A DNA stretch of 64,000 nucleotides from Archilochus colubris (GCA_023079485.1 CM041090.1:13030425-13094424), one strand, 5' to 3'. Shown: positions 24,830 through 37,560, counted from the stretch's first letter. Program-made: numbers and translations. Notes: generated by a model not told the origin, from the letters alone.

Positions 24830-25100
24830 TTTTTAAAGAAGTTCACCTATGTGCTCTGTAAAGATGAAACCTGGAGCCAGACCAAACAGCACAATCACCT
24901 TCTTTTGTTAGCACTTCTTTCCACGTTGAAGTGCAAAGAAAAAAAGGTGGAAAGCAGGCCTGCTACAGATGTGACTAGCTATGAATATTCATGAATGCCA
25001 TTGCTCCTCCTTTTCTACTGGCATCCAAGCCATTCTGATCTCCCTCTCCTTTTTCCTCTTCTCCTTTCCATTCTCTTTCCTTCCTAGAGACTGAACAAGA
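24830..25100. promoter_or_regulatory. Candidate block with POU-type palindrome
   Basis: Contains the perfect 12-bp palindrome ATGAATATTCAT (24981-24992), which resembles the dimeric POU-factor MORE element (ATGCATATGCAT class), followed by ATGCCATTG. Also GTGACTAGCTATGAATA upstream. Inferred enhancer. Confidence 0.38.
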
Positions 25101-25174
25101 CTGCAATTTTATTTTGGTAACAGGCTAGTACGATACAGTTATCAGCAGCCTCAGAAGCCTTTTATTTCAGTTTG

Positions 25175-25210
25175 AAAAAAAAAAAAACAAAGGAAAAAAG
25201 AAAAAAAATT
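25175..25210. repeat. A-rich tract
   Basis: Two A runs separated by CAAAGG and G interruptions. Confidence 0.75.
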
Positions 25211-25480
25211 GTAATTATCCACAGTTTTATGAATCCACCTCCCCTTAATGTTCATTATTTAAACCAGCAGCAATTACAAGTTCAAAGGGGTTTAGAGGGC
25301 CAGCAACCCGCATAATCACTGCCAAATTAAGCGGGACTCATTCGTCACAGAAGAGTACACTCTGAGCAGTGAATCATGCATGCAGTGACAGGCACTGATT
25401 TACATAAAGACGAAATCTGTGCCCTCTAGGGCTGAGTGTTACTTTATCTCAGTGGCCCTGTGATATATGCATTTTCTTTT
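25211..25480. promoter_or_regulatory. Candidate conserved noncoding block
   Basis: High-complexity, repeat-free sequence with TTAATGTTCATTATTTAAACC, CAGCAATTACAAGTTCAAAGGGG, GCCAAATTAAGCGGGACTC and AATCATGCATGCAGTGACA (palindromic ATGCAT near 25376-25381). It resembles the deeply conserved elements typical of TALE-homeobox introns. I cannot measure conservation here. Confidence 0.42.
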
Positions 25481-26057
25481 GGTGTTAGGAAGGTTCAGAG
25501 ATCGATGCTGTCTAATACATAATCTTTTATTCTCACTAGCACCACCACCACTACTGCTGCTAAATCATGTATATGTGTATTTAGCTAACAATAACCTAAA
25601 CTTCAAGGCACTCGAGTTTTTTGAAGAAAAGTTTTGTCTAGAAACCCCCTTTCTAATCTGTTATGATACTTCTCTAACTCTTGATTTATTTTTATTTTCC
25701 CATAACCAATTTGCACATTGAACACTGGTTCTTGAAAAAGTTAACTTGACTGTCCCCCGTTGAAACAGCACAGTATGCTTTTGAGGCATTGTAAATACTT
25801 TCACATGTACAGTATCAGAGGTTGAATGTATTACTATATCTATAGTTTGTTGACTATCCCACGACATTTTAATTCACTACAGTACCTCCTGCTAGAAGCA
25901 TCCCGTAAGTTCTGTAAAAGCTGTGTCCATCAAGTCCATCCATGCCCCTGGCAGTGCAAAAGGAATATTTTTGTTTGTTAGAAAGGATTCCTTTACTTTT
26001 ATCACACTGTGTTGCCTCTTTAACTCTGAACTGTTTAAAACACCATTATATCCTGCT

Positions 26058-26150
26058 TTAAGATCAAGTTCTGCTCAGTTCGGTTCCCTACACCCACTGA
26101 AGTTCCTGTGGTTACTCACGTAGGCAAGGTGAACAGGTCTTGACCCTTCA
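26058..26150. mobile_element. Possible ancient CR1/L3-type remnant
   Basis: AGATCAAGTTCTGCTCAG, TACACCCACTGAAGTTCCTGTGG and GGTGAACAGGTCTTGACCC recall a common sauropsid repeat containing 'atcaaattctgctctcagttacac ... ttgaagtcaatgg ... agttactc'. Heavily diverged. Confidence 0.4.
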
Positions 26151-26924
26151 GGTAACAAATGAATCAGTGCAGGGAGTAGCTATGCTCTTATACAACAATG
26201 AAACTGGAAAAGTAGCTTTTGTGTAATCATTATTTCCCTTTAGCTGTGTTAGCTGCTACTCTTTATTCCACTGCAACAGGACTGTGGTACAAACAGTACA
26301 TGCAGTAGTTTGAAATAATACTTAACTTCCTCTGTTAGAGACATTTTACTGAAGTTTATTTAGGGATGCATAAGGTACAAATTGTGAGTGGTCCCCTTAA
26401 GATATAAAAGCACTTTACCTTAAAGAGTTAGATTCTCAACTGTTGCCAAGACACAGCAGAGTGACCAGAAAACATCTGGCTGTGGCACCTTGACACAGAT
26501 GCTGTTTCTGTACCAGCTCTGGTGTAGTTTAGAGGTAGCTGGCGGTGTCAGAAAGCAACAGTGGTCTGATCAGCTATTTTTCTTGTGTTTTGACATGCCA
26601 CTGCACTGGGGACTGTGGGGTGGGTCTAGTATTGCTGGCTCTCCTCCAGCTAGTAAGTCTGTCTGCTCTCTGGTCCCATTTGGCCATTTTAGTGGTGAGA
26701 AAAAGCAGCAGCATAGCAGAGACTTGCACAAGGGTTCTGTATGTGAATTCACAAGCTCATTTTTTGCACAATGCCACTTGCATATGAAAGAGATTCATAT
26801 TGCATGTACAAAACACAGAGGAAAATGTAATTTGCATTTATCATTGCACTGCCTGTGCCAGTGACTGTGTGGCATCTATGATGTCCTCTGCAATGCTCTG
26901 TCCTCTGATAGAGGCTGATGATAA

Positions 26925-26936
26925 AAAAAAAAAATT
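26925..26936. repeat. Poly-A tract
   Basis: Run of about 12 A. Low complexity. Confidence 0.6.
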
Positions 26937-27117
26937 ACTTGTTTAGGTAAATGTCATATTAACTTAAAGCAAAGCCTAATTGTAGTGGTTTTTCATCTGT
27001 ATTGGCTATTGTATGCTCAGAGAGGACACTGAAGATCTCATGGCTATAATTTAGATAGTACCATTTTTAGTTAGTAGTGCATATTACTAGAAAAAACTTC
27101 ATATGGCTGGTAAATAA

Positions 27118-27215
27118 ATTTGTTCACTGGGTCTGATATGGATATGGTTTACACCACTGTAAAATCAGGTTTAATGCAAAGCAGGTGAAAGGGAGATGAT
27201 AACATGGACTAACAG
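27118..27215. mobile_element. Possible ancient CR1/L3-type remnant
   Basis: GGTTTACACCACTGTAAAATCAGGTTTAATGCAAAG recalls the 'tttacaccagtgtaaatcaggagtaa' motif of old sauropsid LINE/SINE 3' ends. Short match by eye. Confidence 0.35.
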
Positions 27216-27436
27216 TTTTCTGTGATAGTCTAGAAATGAAAGTGGAGCAAAGGTCATGTGTTTACAACAGGGTTGTGTGAATGGACTTCTTGAGTTTTAT
27301 TCTATTATATATATGGAGTTCATGAACCATCAAAGTATATACAAAGATCAGTGTTTGTAACATTACATATCAAATAGCCTGTCTTATTTCTACATTTAAT
27401 TTTATTTAATAGAAACACTGAATGATTTTTTTTCAA

Positions 27437-27550
27437 AGGACCTTCAAAATCATCTGCTCCCTAATACAGGCAGGGACAACCCCCACAAGACCAGGTTGCT
27501 CAGAATCCCATCCAGTCTCTCCTTGAACACTTCCAAGGTTCTTTCAGATA
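27437..27550 (-). mobile_element. CR1 LINE 3'-end fragment (reverse)
   Basis: AAAGGACCTTCAAAATCATCTG, GCAGGGACAACCCCCACAAGACCAGGTTGCTCAGAATCCCATCCAGTCTCTCCTTGAACACTTCC corresponds to the reverse complement of CR1 3' sequence ('...gcagggacacctcccactagaccaggttgctcaaggcc...'). The terminal ATTCTATG-type repeat is missing or diverged. Confidence 0.88.
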
Positions 27551-27619
27551 CCTGAGAGATGTTATGTTACTGTGTAAAAGCTGGGAAATTCTTTAATATT
27601 GCATTAATTTTTCAAAGGA

Positions 27620-30600
27620 TCTAGAAAGTAACATGATCAATGATGGAGAAATATGAGAATGAAAACCTGTTTACTATATTGTACTCTTTTCTGCTTTATT
27701 GAACCAGGGCATTTTAATGTGTGAAACAAGGCCTCCAGGAGTGTCTTTCTTTGGATATTTCTGGCTTCCATGTGCTGTCTTTAAATTTCCATGTGTTTGT
27801 TGTGGTCTTTTACAGAAAAGTAAATTGCTGAAATGTTTTCAGTTATGTTGAGCTGTCAGGAAGGAGTTGCAAAGCCTTTACCCACCTAATTTCTCACTTT
27901 GAGCTCACTCATCTTCATCAGCAGTTTAAGTTAGGATGTCAAATTTTGTTGGCCTGGCTTTTAACAACTGCTGCAACAGGATTCATCATTTGTCAAAGTG
28001 CCAAAGCTTTTTGTGATTCTTTTAAGAGCAGGAGAGTAAAGTAAGTATGGATTTTGGCTGGTTTTAGAAAATAGCATTGGCATACATGGAATCAGGACAC
28101 ACGGAGCTGTTTCATCCACATCTAACTGATTTTAAAACCTAAAAAACTAAGCTGTGGAGCTGGTGGGTTTTAGGAATTGCAAGACAGTAGAACTGCAGAA
28201 TAGTGGGTCCTGGGGCTCTTTGCAGGTCAATGCTCCTGGCCCTAATGAAAAAGAGAACAATGAAAACAAAAAGGCATTTCTATTTGAGATATGTTTACTT
28301 GATTTTATGTAGCAATGTAATATGACATTTGTCAAGCATGTATCAATGTCACCTTAAACTGGAAATGAATAGAGGATGCAGTCTCCAGGAGGTGTAGTGA
28401 TCTCTGTAAGTTTCTATGAAAATCTTTGGGAAACGTGGGCATCCTTGCTTTCAGCCTTACAAACAGCAGCAGTAGGATGCAGCTGATACAGTGGGCATGT
28501 GTAAATACTTAGTACTCCAAACGCCTCATTTTCTTTCACTCCCTGTTCTGTGCATCAGCTTTCAGATTTAATTTATTTTGATTTCTGTGTTTTAACTATG
28601 GATATAGTCTATTGGGAAAGGCTTGGGCAATATAGTAGCTGTAATGATCAAATTTTATTAATATTTGGTCCATCCTGTAGGAAATCCTGATACCATTGTA
28701 GAAGTAAAGTACCCATCAATGTTCCTTTTATTGGACATGCTTTATATATTATGACAAAATCATATGCATACATATAGATTGTTAGGAAAGACTTACCATG
28801 TTGCTGATGAGTTAATTGTGTAGATGATCCAACACTACATCAATAAGCAGAGTACATTGTATTGGTCACATGAATCTGTCTTGAATAAAAATTACCAAAC
28901 AGGTTTTCAGCCAATAGCCTAAGGTAAAATCCTAGTGTTAATGATTATGTGCAGATGAATGAGGTCTTTTCTGTCTCTATCATTTTATGAATCTTGGTGC
29001 TAAGGATATAGGGACAGACATCTAGGAAAGATTAAAAATTAGGCTGGCATATGTTTTTCCACAGCTGATAAGCACTTTTTGCTTATTAATGTGGAAGTCT
29101 CATGTTGTGCAGTCCGGAAGGATTCTCAGAAGGAAGCATGACTGACTCTCTCTCTGTCCCAGGGGAATGGGGCTTCTTTCACCTCCCCTGTGCTGCTACC
29201 ACCTCAGGTTGCAGTAGCCAAATGCTTCTCTTCTTTCTGCAAGCATCTGTTCTGTGACTGAGCAGCCTCTTCTGGTGGTCCCTCCCAATCTAGCAAAGAT
29301 TCCATATCCTCTGCTCCTATGCACTGGCCACAGGAAAATTTGAGGGTAAGGTCTTCACTTGGCTAAGATTCCACAGCTCCACTTCAATCCAGTTCTTGCC
29401 TGTATGCACTTACCAAGTATTTATGGTATATCTGGTATAGACTTAAGAGCACTGGTTTTTTATGCTGCCATGCTAGGACCAGGCCTCTGATTCTGTGCAG
29501 TACAGAAATTGATTATCTTCATTTTCAGAATGCCCCAAAAAGGTAGCCTTAAATCTGGATTTCTGTCTTTGCTGATTTTAACTCTGAAGGAGTCAGTGCT
29601 TGCAGTGATTAGCAGCAATACTGTTATCCTTAGTGGCTACATACACATTCACAGATGCCCCTTAAAAAATTTTTGATGCAGTTTTAGCAACAGTTTCAAA
29701 GTCAGCCTCAAAAGAAATTGGGCCCTGTGTTGACACAATGAAGTAGTCACTGTATGCTGAACAATTAACACTAATGTTTGTGAAGACCCTACACTGGGCA
29801 TACACACATCAGAACATGTATGTATGAGCTCTCTTGATTTCTAGCTGAACTTAAAAGTCTTCTATCAGCCAGAAGATTTACAGTAGCTCTGAGAGTCCTC
29901 CTGTTTTCACTGTTTAGGGCGAGGCTGTTGTAGCCTCTGACAGTTCCTGGATCAGGGAATGACAAAAGTAGCTTCCAGTCACCTCGACTTCACTCTGCGT
30001 ATGTCTTGAGAACAATTTTTGGAACTAAGTTTTCTGAAATGGAAATACTTTGATTTCCTCTGACACTGATTGATGCTTAGGTGACATCTCCAGAAAATAA
30101 CCATGTGGAACTATTTGGGGTTTATTTTTTGGTTTATAGCCAATATCTGGAAATTATGCTTTAAAAAAATAATCCAAGTTATCTAAAAATAATAAAAAAC
30201 CCATAATACCTTTCCAGCTTTTAATTCTCATCATGTTATTATGTTATTTCACAGTTGTAAGTTTTTTTCATGTAAAGTAACCAAACCATCAGGCTGTTGG
30301 TTTGGGTTTTTTTTTAATTCAGTATCTGTAAAGCCTGTACTAAATAATAACTTAAAATAGTTTTTATAATTCTCCAGCAAATGGCAAACTTTGTCTTCTA
30401 ACAGTTAAAAACTTGAATATTTAAAATTACTTTTGACAGTGTGTTGGCATGAGCGAAATTCTTTATCTAAAGATTCCATTTGTCTTTCTGGAGCACTTAA
30501 AATATTACAAGAAAATTGTTTCTGTGTCTTATTATAGAAATAAGTAGATATCTGAACAAACTTTTTGGTGGAAAGGAATGCAACGAAAAATAATTTAAAG

Positions 30601-30800
30601 ATGATTATTAATTTTTCACTTGCTTTTGGTTGTGTTTCTAAAAATCAGGTTCGATAATAAGATGCTGAGGCCAATGTTTATTCCTGCATTTGCAGATCTG
30701 TTTCCTGATTATTGATTGTAAAGCAGCTAGATTTTTAACTCTTGAATGAATGTCAGAGAGAGGAGGTCCAGCTATAGTATGACTTCACTGTTATAGATGA
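27620..30800. other. Unique AT-rich intron, nothing specific
   Basis: No gene, RNA gene or strong repeat. A few short open frames only. Confidence 0.5.
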
Positions 30801-30803
30801 CAT

Positions 30804-30943
30804 CAGTTGGTCTCCTAGGCTCATGACCTTATTTCCAGGTGTGAACACTATTTCTGCAAATGAATTTCCACTAGGTTTGTGACCCCACCTCATAAATGCC
30901 ATGACCTGGATTGGGGTCATGACCCCTTGGTTGGGAGCCACTG
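30804..30943. mobile_element. Possible short hAT-type DNA transposon relic
   Basis: The right end GGTTGGGAGCCACTG (30929-30943) is close to the reverse complement of the Charlie-type hAT terminus CAGTGGTTCTCAACC. The left end CAGTTGGTCTCCTAGG (from 30804) is a weaker partner. A perfect palindrome GGGGTCATGACCCC (30913-30926) is also typical of these ends. No 8-bp target duplication was seen. It has no coding capacity. Confidence 0.4.
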
Positions 30944-30949
30944 TCCTAT

Positions 30950-32100
30950 CCTTGTGGCTGAGCATCTTGGGGTATGAGTACAGATTAATCTGCTTTGTAA
31001 AGGCTTAAAATGGGTAAACAAAGGGGATGCTTCTCTAAGTTGTGCAAAATATAGTTTTCAGGCAGAACAAAATGCAATTGGCAACAAAATAATTAAAGAA
31101 ATGGAATATTTTTTGGTTATGTTGAGGAGATTGTTCCTTTTTAGTGTTCTTTCTATAGACTATTCTGAAACTGACTCAGAGGAGTACAAATGGTAGTTAT
31201 ATGTAAATATTTCTCTGTGTGTTAGCTTAAATGGCTGTTGTTAACTATAAGCTATTAGAAATACCTTTATGTGTAATCTTAGAGAACTATATATCTGATA
31301 AATCCAAGTTCCTAAATACAGTGTATTGATAACAGATGTTAGCAGTTTGCCTATGCACCTTGCTTAAATTATACAACGGAAAAAATGTTAGGTCATAAAA
31401 TCATTAAGGTTTGTTGTATAATGAAAGGTACTTTAAGGATGAGGTCTCCAGGCTAAGGATATGACCAGGTGGGATTGGTCTAAGACCTTCAGAAACAGTA
31501 TAATGTAAGGTGTTGCCATACTGATGAAACATCTGGGATACATACCAAAAAACCCAGCTGCTCAGTCAGCATAACAGCACTTTACATGCATCATTGGTTG
31601 AGGGCTTTTTTCTACATTAAGACATTAACTTTCTTTTTTTTAGCCAATATTAGAAGACAGCAAACAGTAGTGGTGCAGATAGTTTGAAAGTCTAAATGAA
31701 AGGGACTGAAGCTGGTGTATGAACTGCAATAAAAAACCAAACCAAAACAAAACAAAGTAGGGCAGAACTTACAATGATTTTAGTGTAGTCAGATCTTTTT
31801 CTTCTACTAGAATTGCTTTGGTTTACGTTCCTTGGGGCAGTTTAAAAGTTGTTTAGCACTTCAGGAGTTTCTATTCCCTTTCTAATGGGAAGGAACAAAG
31901 TCAGGCCTGTGGTAACTATGTGTGCAGTTGGCAGGGCTTTCGGAATTGATGTGTCTATTGGTTCACAGGCTAAGCTTGACCTGATATATCTATAGTCACA
32001 CATGTGTGATTCATTAATGGTACTGGGGAGTTTACTGATGTGACCCCTCATGCATATCTCATACAAATAAAATATGTTGTACTGTCTTTTGACATGATTT
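30950..32100. other. Unique intron sequence
   Basis: No gene. An A/C-rich tract lies at 31730-31755 and a CACACATGTGTG palindrome near 31997-32008. GGACTTGATCCAAGTCCC near 32110 is a short word shared with old sauropsid repeats. Confidence 0.45.
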
Positions 32101-32504
32101 ATACACTTAGGACTTGATCCAAGTCCCAGAGAAGCTAATGGAGAGTTGTCTTTGAGAGCTAGAGCCAAGAAAGATAGTCACAAGCTTTCAGTATGGAGAG
32201 GGTAGGCTTGGATTTTGGCACAGTTTTTCTAGTTTAACAGATACATATTTTAATTAAATTGCCCTTGAAGATTGTCAGAGATGCCTAAAGAATGACATCT
32301 ATCTGTTTAAACACCAATGAAGTTCTTTAAAGGAAGGAGGGATCCAAGCCTTTCCACAGGGTGTAGCATCAAACCTGTCTTGCAAGTTGCTCAGCTGAAA
32401 TGCTTTTCAGTGCTTCCAGCTGAGACAGACAGCAAACATGTCAGCAGAAGTGTGTGTAGGGGATGTGAGGCAAACACATGCGTGCACGGCCCAATCTTTG
32501 ATTA

Positions 32505-32792
32505 TAGTGAGGTCAGTGTTGGCCTCCTCTCTGTAGTGACTGGCAATAGGGGAAATGGGTTCAAGTTGCACCAGGGTAGATTCAGGTTGGATATTAGGAA
32601 AATTTCTTCACTGAAAGAGTGGTGAAGCACTGGAACAGGTTGCCGAGAGAGGCAGTGGATTTGCCATCAGTGAGAGTGTTCAAAAACCAAGTAGACATGG
32701 TAGATCATAGGGAAATGATTTATTGGCTATGATGGTGTAGGCCTGATGGTTGGACTTGATGATCTTGAAGACGCTGATGATTCTATGATTGT
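32505..32792 (+). mobile_element. CR1 LINE 3' end, near-complete terminus
   Basis: In order: TCAGTGTTGGCCTCCTCTC, GTGACTGGCAATAGGGGAAATGG, TTCAAGTTGCACCAGGGTAGATTCAGGTTGGATATTAGGAAAATTTCTTCACTGAAAGAGTGGTGAAGCACTGGAACAGGTTGCC, GTGTTCAAAAACCAAGTAGACATGG, GATGGTTGGACTTGATGATCTTGAAG and the terminal GATTCTATGATT. This matches the CR1 3' UTR through to its tail repeat. 5'-truncated, non-coding. Confidence 0.95.
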
Positions 32793-33117
32793 AAGGTGAC
32801 AAGCACTCTTGAAAAGTGTAGATGATATTGTAGATGGCTCTAAACCAGGCCATGGGAACAGATTTGAAATTACTTTCATATAGGTCACTTGGTGCAGCCT
32901 CTGAGTGATAGGTTCACTGATTTGATTCAAATTGAAGTCAGGGTCAGAACAGGAAAAAAAGATAAAGAAATATGGCTATGTGGTGCAGCATGGCTTTAGA
33001 AGTCTTTTGACAAATTTGTAAGCTGGCCCCATTTAAAAATATTTACATGGAAAGTGAATGGGGAAGTTCTTTTTAATGAATGTCTGGACCAGTGCTTCAT
33101 CACCATGTAGTATGTTA

Positions 33118-33123
33118 GATTTC
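33118..33123. repeat. Target-site duplication, left copy (GATTTC)
   Basis: GATTTC directly before the LTR start, matched by GATTTC at 33450-33455. A 6-bp duplication is usual for ERVK/alpha-like and related retroviral integrases. Confidence 0.85.
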
Positions 33124-33449
33124 TGTAGTGAAATGAGGCAACCAGGTGCCACTAATTGCCAGGCAGTGGGCATGAGCTTGTGTTAAGCTCACCTGTGCCT
33201 GATTAGGGCAGGGCCCCCACTGCGCATGAGCAGGATTAGGGGGCCAATAAAAGGTGAGGCTCAAACTCACAGGCTCAGCTCAGTCCTGAGCAAGCCAGCA
33301 GAGAGGTTGGTTGCTCTTGGAGTAATAGCACTGATCCAGGCTGGTCAACCCTGAGGGCCATAGGCTTAGAGCGCTACTCGTGGGTCTCTGCTGGAACACC
33401 TGGTTGGACCTTGAAGTGCTGTGCCCTAAAAGAGGTTCGTCTTGCAACA
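33124..33449 (+). mobile_element. Solo LTR of an endogenous retrovirus (326 bp)
   Basis: The element begins TGTAGTG and ends TTGCAACA, i.e. TG...CA with an imperfect TGTAG/CAACA inverted end. It is bounded by an exact 6-bp duplication GATTTC (33118-33123 and 33450-33455). About 120 bp in, CCAATAAAAGG (33244-33254) combines a CCAAT-like and a TATA-like/AATAAA signal, so transcription would run on the + strand, the same sense as MEIS2, starting roughly 30 bp downstream. No internal retroviral genes are present, as expected after LTR-LTR recombination. The family name cannot be given without a library search. Confidence 0.85.
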
Positions 33450-33455
33450 GATTTC
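33450..33455. repeat. Target-site duplication, right copy (GATTTC)
   Basis: Exact copy of 33118-33123, adjoining the CA end of the LTR. Confidence 0.85.
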
Positions 33456-33459
33456 TACC

Positions 33460-36400
33460 AAGGCTGTTTTTATTATATGTGTTTAACAGGCATATTGCTA
33501 TTTTGAAGGGAGAATTTTGTCAGAAGTAAAGATAAATGTTCTTCTGGATGAAGGGAGGGATGGAAAGTTGTGAAGTGTTCTGTGTGACAGGTATTAGAGA
33601 CTTAAAACTTGAGATAGGAATGTAACACTGGAAGTATTGAGATAATTTGGTTTGAAGTTTCTAAGTCATCAAATAAGATAAAAAATATCAAGTGAAATAT
33701 TTATCCTTCAGTTGCATACCACATGTAGTGGCACAATAGCTCAGCCTTGTATTTTTAAGCTTTTGTTAGGACAGCAGATATTTCAGATATGGGATCCCTT
33801 GAGGCAATGGCCAAAATTAATAATCTACTAAGACTGAATATTTAGGGAGTCTGAGCTATGATAGCAGTATTAGTTTAAAAGTCAACCTTTTGTGACAGAA
33901 ATAATCCATATGAGGTTCCCTGAGAATGACAATAGCAAAGTTCCTTCATTAACTGGCTATATTACTTTGGTATGTTCAAAGCCTAAATACAATTTCAGGT
34001 TTGCCTGCTATAGTGTTAACGACCTCAAATGCAAACAATAGTGCTAGAAGGACACTTCATAGGTTGCTAAGGGAAATACTTAGAGAATACCAGATATTTT
34101 CTTCATTCTCAGTTCTGCTTTTTATGTATCACCTTTGTAGTGAATGAATCCTGGATCCTTTCACCACTGGAGAGAAAATTGTATGATTTATCCAATGAAA
34201 GACAGCATCACCATATGTATAAACAATGAGTATTTTCCTGGGGCAAAGCAGCATTTTCCTCATCTGATGCTGATTTTAAGGCCTGCCACAAACATCTTTA
34301 AAAAGAAAGGAAGGAAATTTAAAATCTTGTTACCTTACCTAACTGTAAGAACCAGCAACATATCCACTTACAATAGTGCAGGAATAATTTCACTCACAAC
34401 TCTAATGCAGATACTTCTGTGATGCTACCTCTCACTCTTGTAACAAAGCACAAAAAATATAAACCAACATATCACAGAAAGTAGGGCTAAATGTGATGAC
34501 AGGATTGCAGGAGGAAACTTTGAGAGGCAATGAAAACGTGGTGAAGATGCTGTGGTTACCATTTTTATTTCTAAATTTTCTAACTGTTTTTCAGACTTGA
34601 TAAAGGGAATGATGGTAATCGTAACAGAATCTTGACCCTTAACATCTGCTTGGTCAGATAAAATGGGAAAAATACTTTCAGATTTTTGTTTGGAAAAAAA
34701 AAAAAGCAAAATGCCCTACATTGTTTCCTTAAAGCTCAACCCCCATATTTCTCATTAAATCTGTAAGGTGTGGTGGTGCCTAATAACTAAGAAAATCAAA
34801 TCACATGTAATTGTTAAGTCTTTGTCATCAGAGAGATTTGTGCAGCACTGAGTGCAATGATGGATCTTAGCTGGGCCCTTGAATTAGAATGGTTAAAAAC
34901 AGTGAATTATCAAAGATGGATTCAGGTGGGCCCTATTGGGAAGAAATGTCATGCTGGCTTTCCACCATCATATTAAAAAAGAATATTAATAACATTTTTT
35001 CTAGACCGACATGTCATGAATTGAGGAAAATGGTCAATAGACTACAGTTGCTCTTTCCTTTCTACATTGTCCTTCTTCCCCCAAAACAGAGTTTTTCTTA
35101 ATTTCTTTCTCTTCAGTTTGTTTTGTGGGTCCCTGAAGTATCTGTCCAGCAGCTGTTGGAGGCTCAGACAGAACTCTTTTTCCCCTCTCCAGCATTTCTG
35201 CAGATTCTCCTGTGGCAAATTAATCTTCCTGTGCTCTTCCATCCATCAAAATGTTGTTTCTACCTTCAAAAAGGTTTTCTTCCCCAAAGAATCAGTATTT
35301 TCACAATGAGAATATTGCCTTCTCCTTTCATGAAGTTGACGAGAATTTTAGCAGCATGGGTTTGTTTTATTTTTTAAAAGTAAAAAGATGTACATGAAAA
35401 GTTAATTGGGGTGTTATTCACCAATGGTGATGTGTAAAGAAAGTGGTCAATGGAAGTAAATCACGTGATGGGATGCCATGTAGGAATTGTGAATCTAAGT
35501 CTCAGGATAAGAGATCAATAGAAAGTCTCATCAGGCTGTCGGAATAGGGGTCTGCTGACTACACAGCCTTCTTTTCCACAGCCATCTGGAAGTTCACAGG
35601 CTCCATTAACTTCCAAAGGTAGATCATCAAAATGGGTGCATTGCACTGGCAAGCAGGAAATTCCCTGAACAGAAACTGAAAAATACTGTGGACAGTCCAT
35701 GAGAATTCCTTTATCCTCCATCCTCCAGTCCTATCAGAAATACCAGATTAAGTCGTGCTCTGACCTGTTAGGTGGGACAAAATCTATGCAGGACCAACAT
35801 ATTAATGTTATTATAAAAGCTGAAAATTCTAAATTAATCTGGAAGAATTAACTGCATAATAACTGTGGTAGCAATGGGCAAAAGTATCCATTATCTCAAA
35901 AATGGCCTCAATACAGAATGCTAAGTCCTGAACTTTCAAACTTCTTTGCAACATCTTGGTTTTGAAATAACTGGGAAAGCTGAAGATAGTAAATTGTACC
36001 TATATAGAAAAGTGCATCATATGAAGACATAAAATACTAAAGTAAATGCATGTTATAAGCTTCACCATTTCTATAGTTGTTGTATCTGTCTATTTACATT
36101 TCAATAAATGACAGTAGCTCTTTTTACGTAACAAATGTAGAAAAGTCTCCCTGCAATTGTATAGGAGAATCCACAGCACCTGTAGGGAGACCCATTAAAA
36201 TCCAAATATGGATAAGTGAGAGCAAGCTGAGGTCTGTTGGAGGGGGAGCAATATGACTTCATTGCCCTCTATCACCATTCTTTTTTTTTTCTTTTTTTTG
36301 GCCGCCTTGCAGTGAATAATCAACTGAACTTGGACGGCACAGAGAAGTTGCTGTGTAGGCTGCTGAGCTCTACAGCTAGCAGACCTGCCAAGTCTTGAGC

Positions 36401-37560
36401 ACTGAGAAAGAGACATTTGTCTGACTTCTTCTCTCACACTGTCCCATGTATTTTCAGAAAACAAGTCATGCACTTGCAGCTTTACTTTTGGGCCCCACAA
36501 TTTCTGTTCTGCTTCATGATCCCTCATGCCAGACAGCCCTAAGCAGCCTGATCTGTAATCTGTCAGTCAGCTATAGTCTGGGCCATGGGAAATCATGGAG
36601 TGGGAAAGAAACTGCTGCACTGGGCTGCTCTTTAGAAGTGTAAATCCAGCAATCAAAAGGGCCCTGACAGAGACATATCTGAAACATGGACTCTCTGCCA
36701 TTATGTGAGAGGATATGTGCCTCCCACGCAAGTCTTCCCCTTTTTCTTGTTCTGCAGTGACCTGACATGTAGGGTCACATGCACTGGGGCCTTGAAAAGT
36801 TGAAAGGTCTACAAAGCTGCTGTATAGCTGGGAAAAGTGTGCTTCTTACATAAATATTATGACCACAGGTATAAGATGCATTCCTGTGCTCTCAAAAAGG
36901 ACTAAACCTGACCTCAAGTAAGTCTAAATACATTGCAGGCAACCTTCTGCAGCTAGAAGTGTGCCCTGAGAGTTAGCTTTGAGACTTCATTTAATTTTCT
37001 TGTAATCAAAGGAACAGTCTCTTTTGCCGTGGTCTAGAGGGGAAACAGTCTATCTAGGTTACGTTTCTGGGAGCTCTGATGCTGCTACCCATCCCAGTCC
37101 TCTGTCATTTCCCCAGCACAGACCATAAGTAGTGGCTGTAGCACTGAGAACAGTACAACTAAGTTATCAAGCAAATAATACTGTCAACAATGTATTTCAG
37201 AGTCTTTGTCTTTGTTTCATGTCCTGTTTTGTGGTGTACTACGAGACATCTAACCTTCAATGAATGCTAGTGAAGACAAAACAGAACTTGCCCAACTGTG
37301 AGAAGTTAACATTAATGGTACAGCTGCACAAACACCTTGGAAGTCATTTTACACCTACTCAACTGCAAGTACTAGAAAAATCTATGAAGAGCAATGTTAA
37401 AAATATATATATTTTTTTTTTCTGGAGTGGTATATTAAGTCTAGTCAATAGAGATCCTTTGGTAAACTTTCCATGCCTTCCTTTAGGCACTGCATTGGAG
37501 ACACCATTGCAAGGGCTCATTCCCTCTTTTGAAAGCATGAGAGATGGTAAAAATACCATA
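33460..37560. other. Unique AT-rich intron, nothing specific
   Basis: No gene or recognised repeat. Short T/A runs at 34695-34706 and 36282-36299. Overlapping open frames at 35042-35377 on both strands look like chance. Confidence 0.5.

Noticed and set aside
26490..26864. 124-codon frame with overlapping frames on both strands
   Set aside because: No homology or domain visible; mutual overlap on both strands indicates chance.
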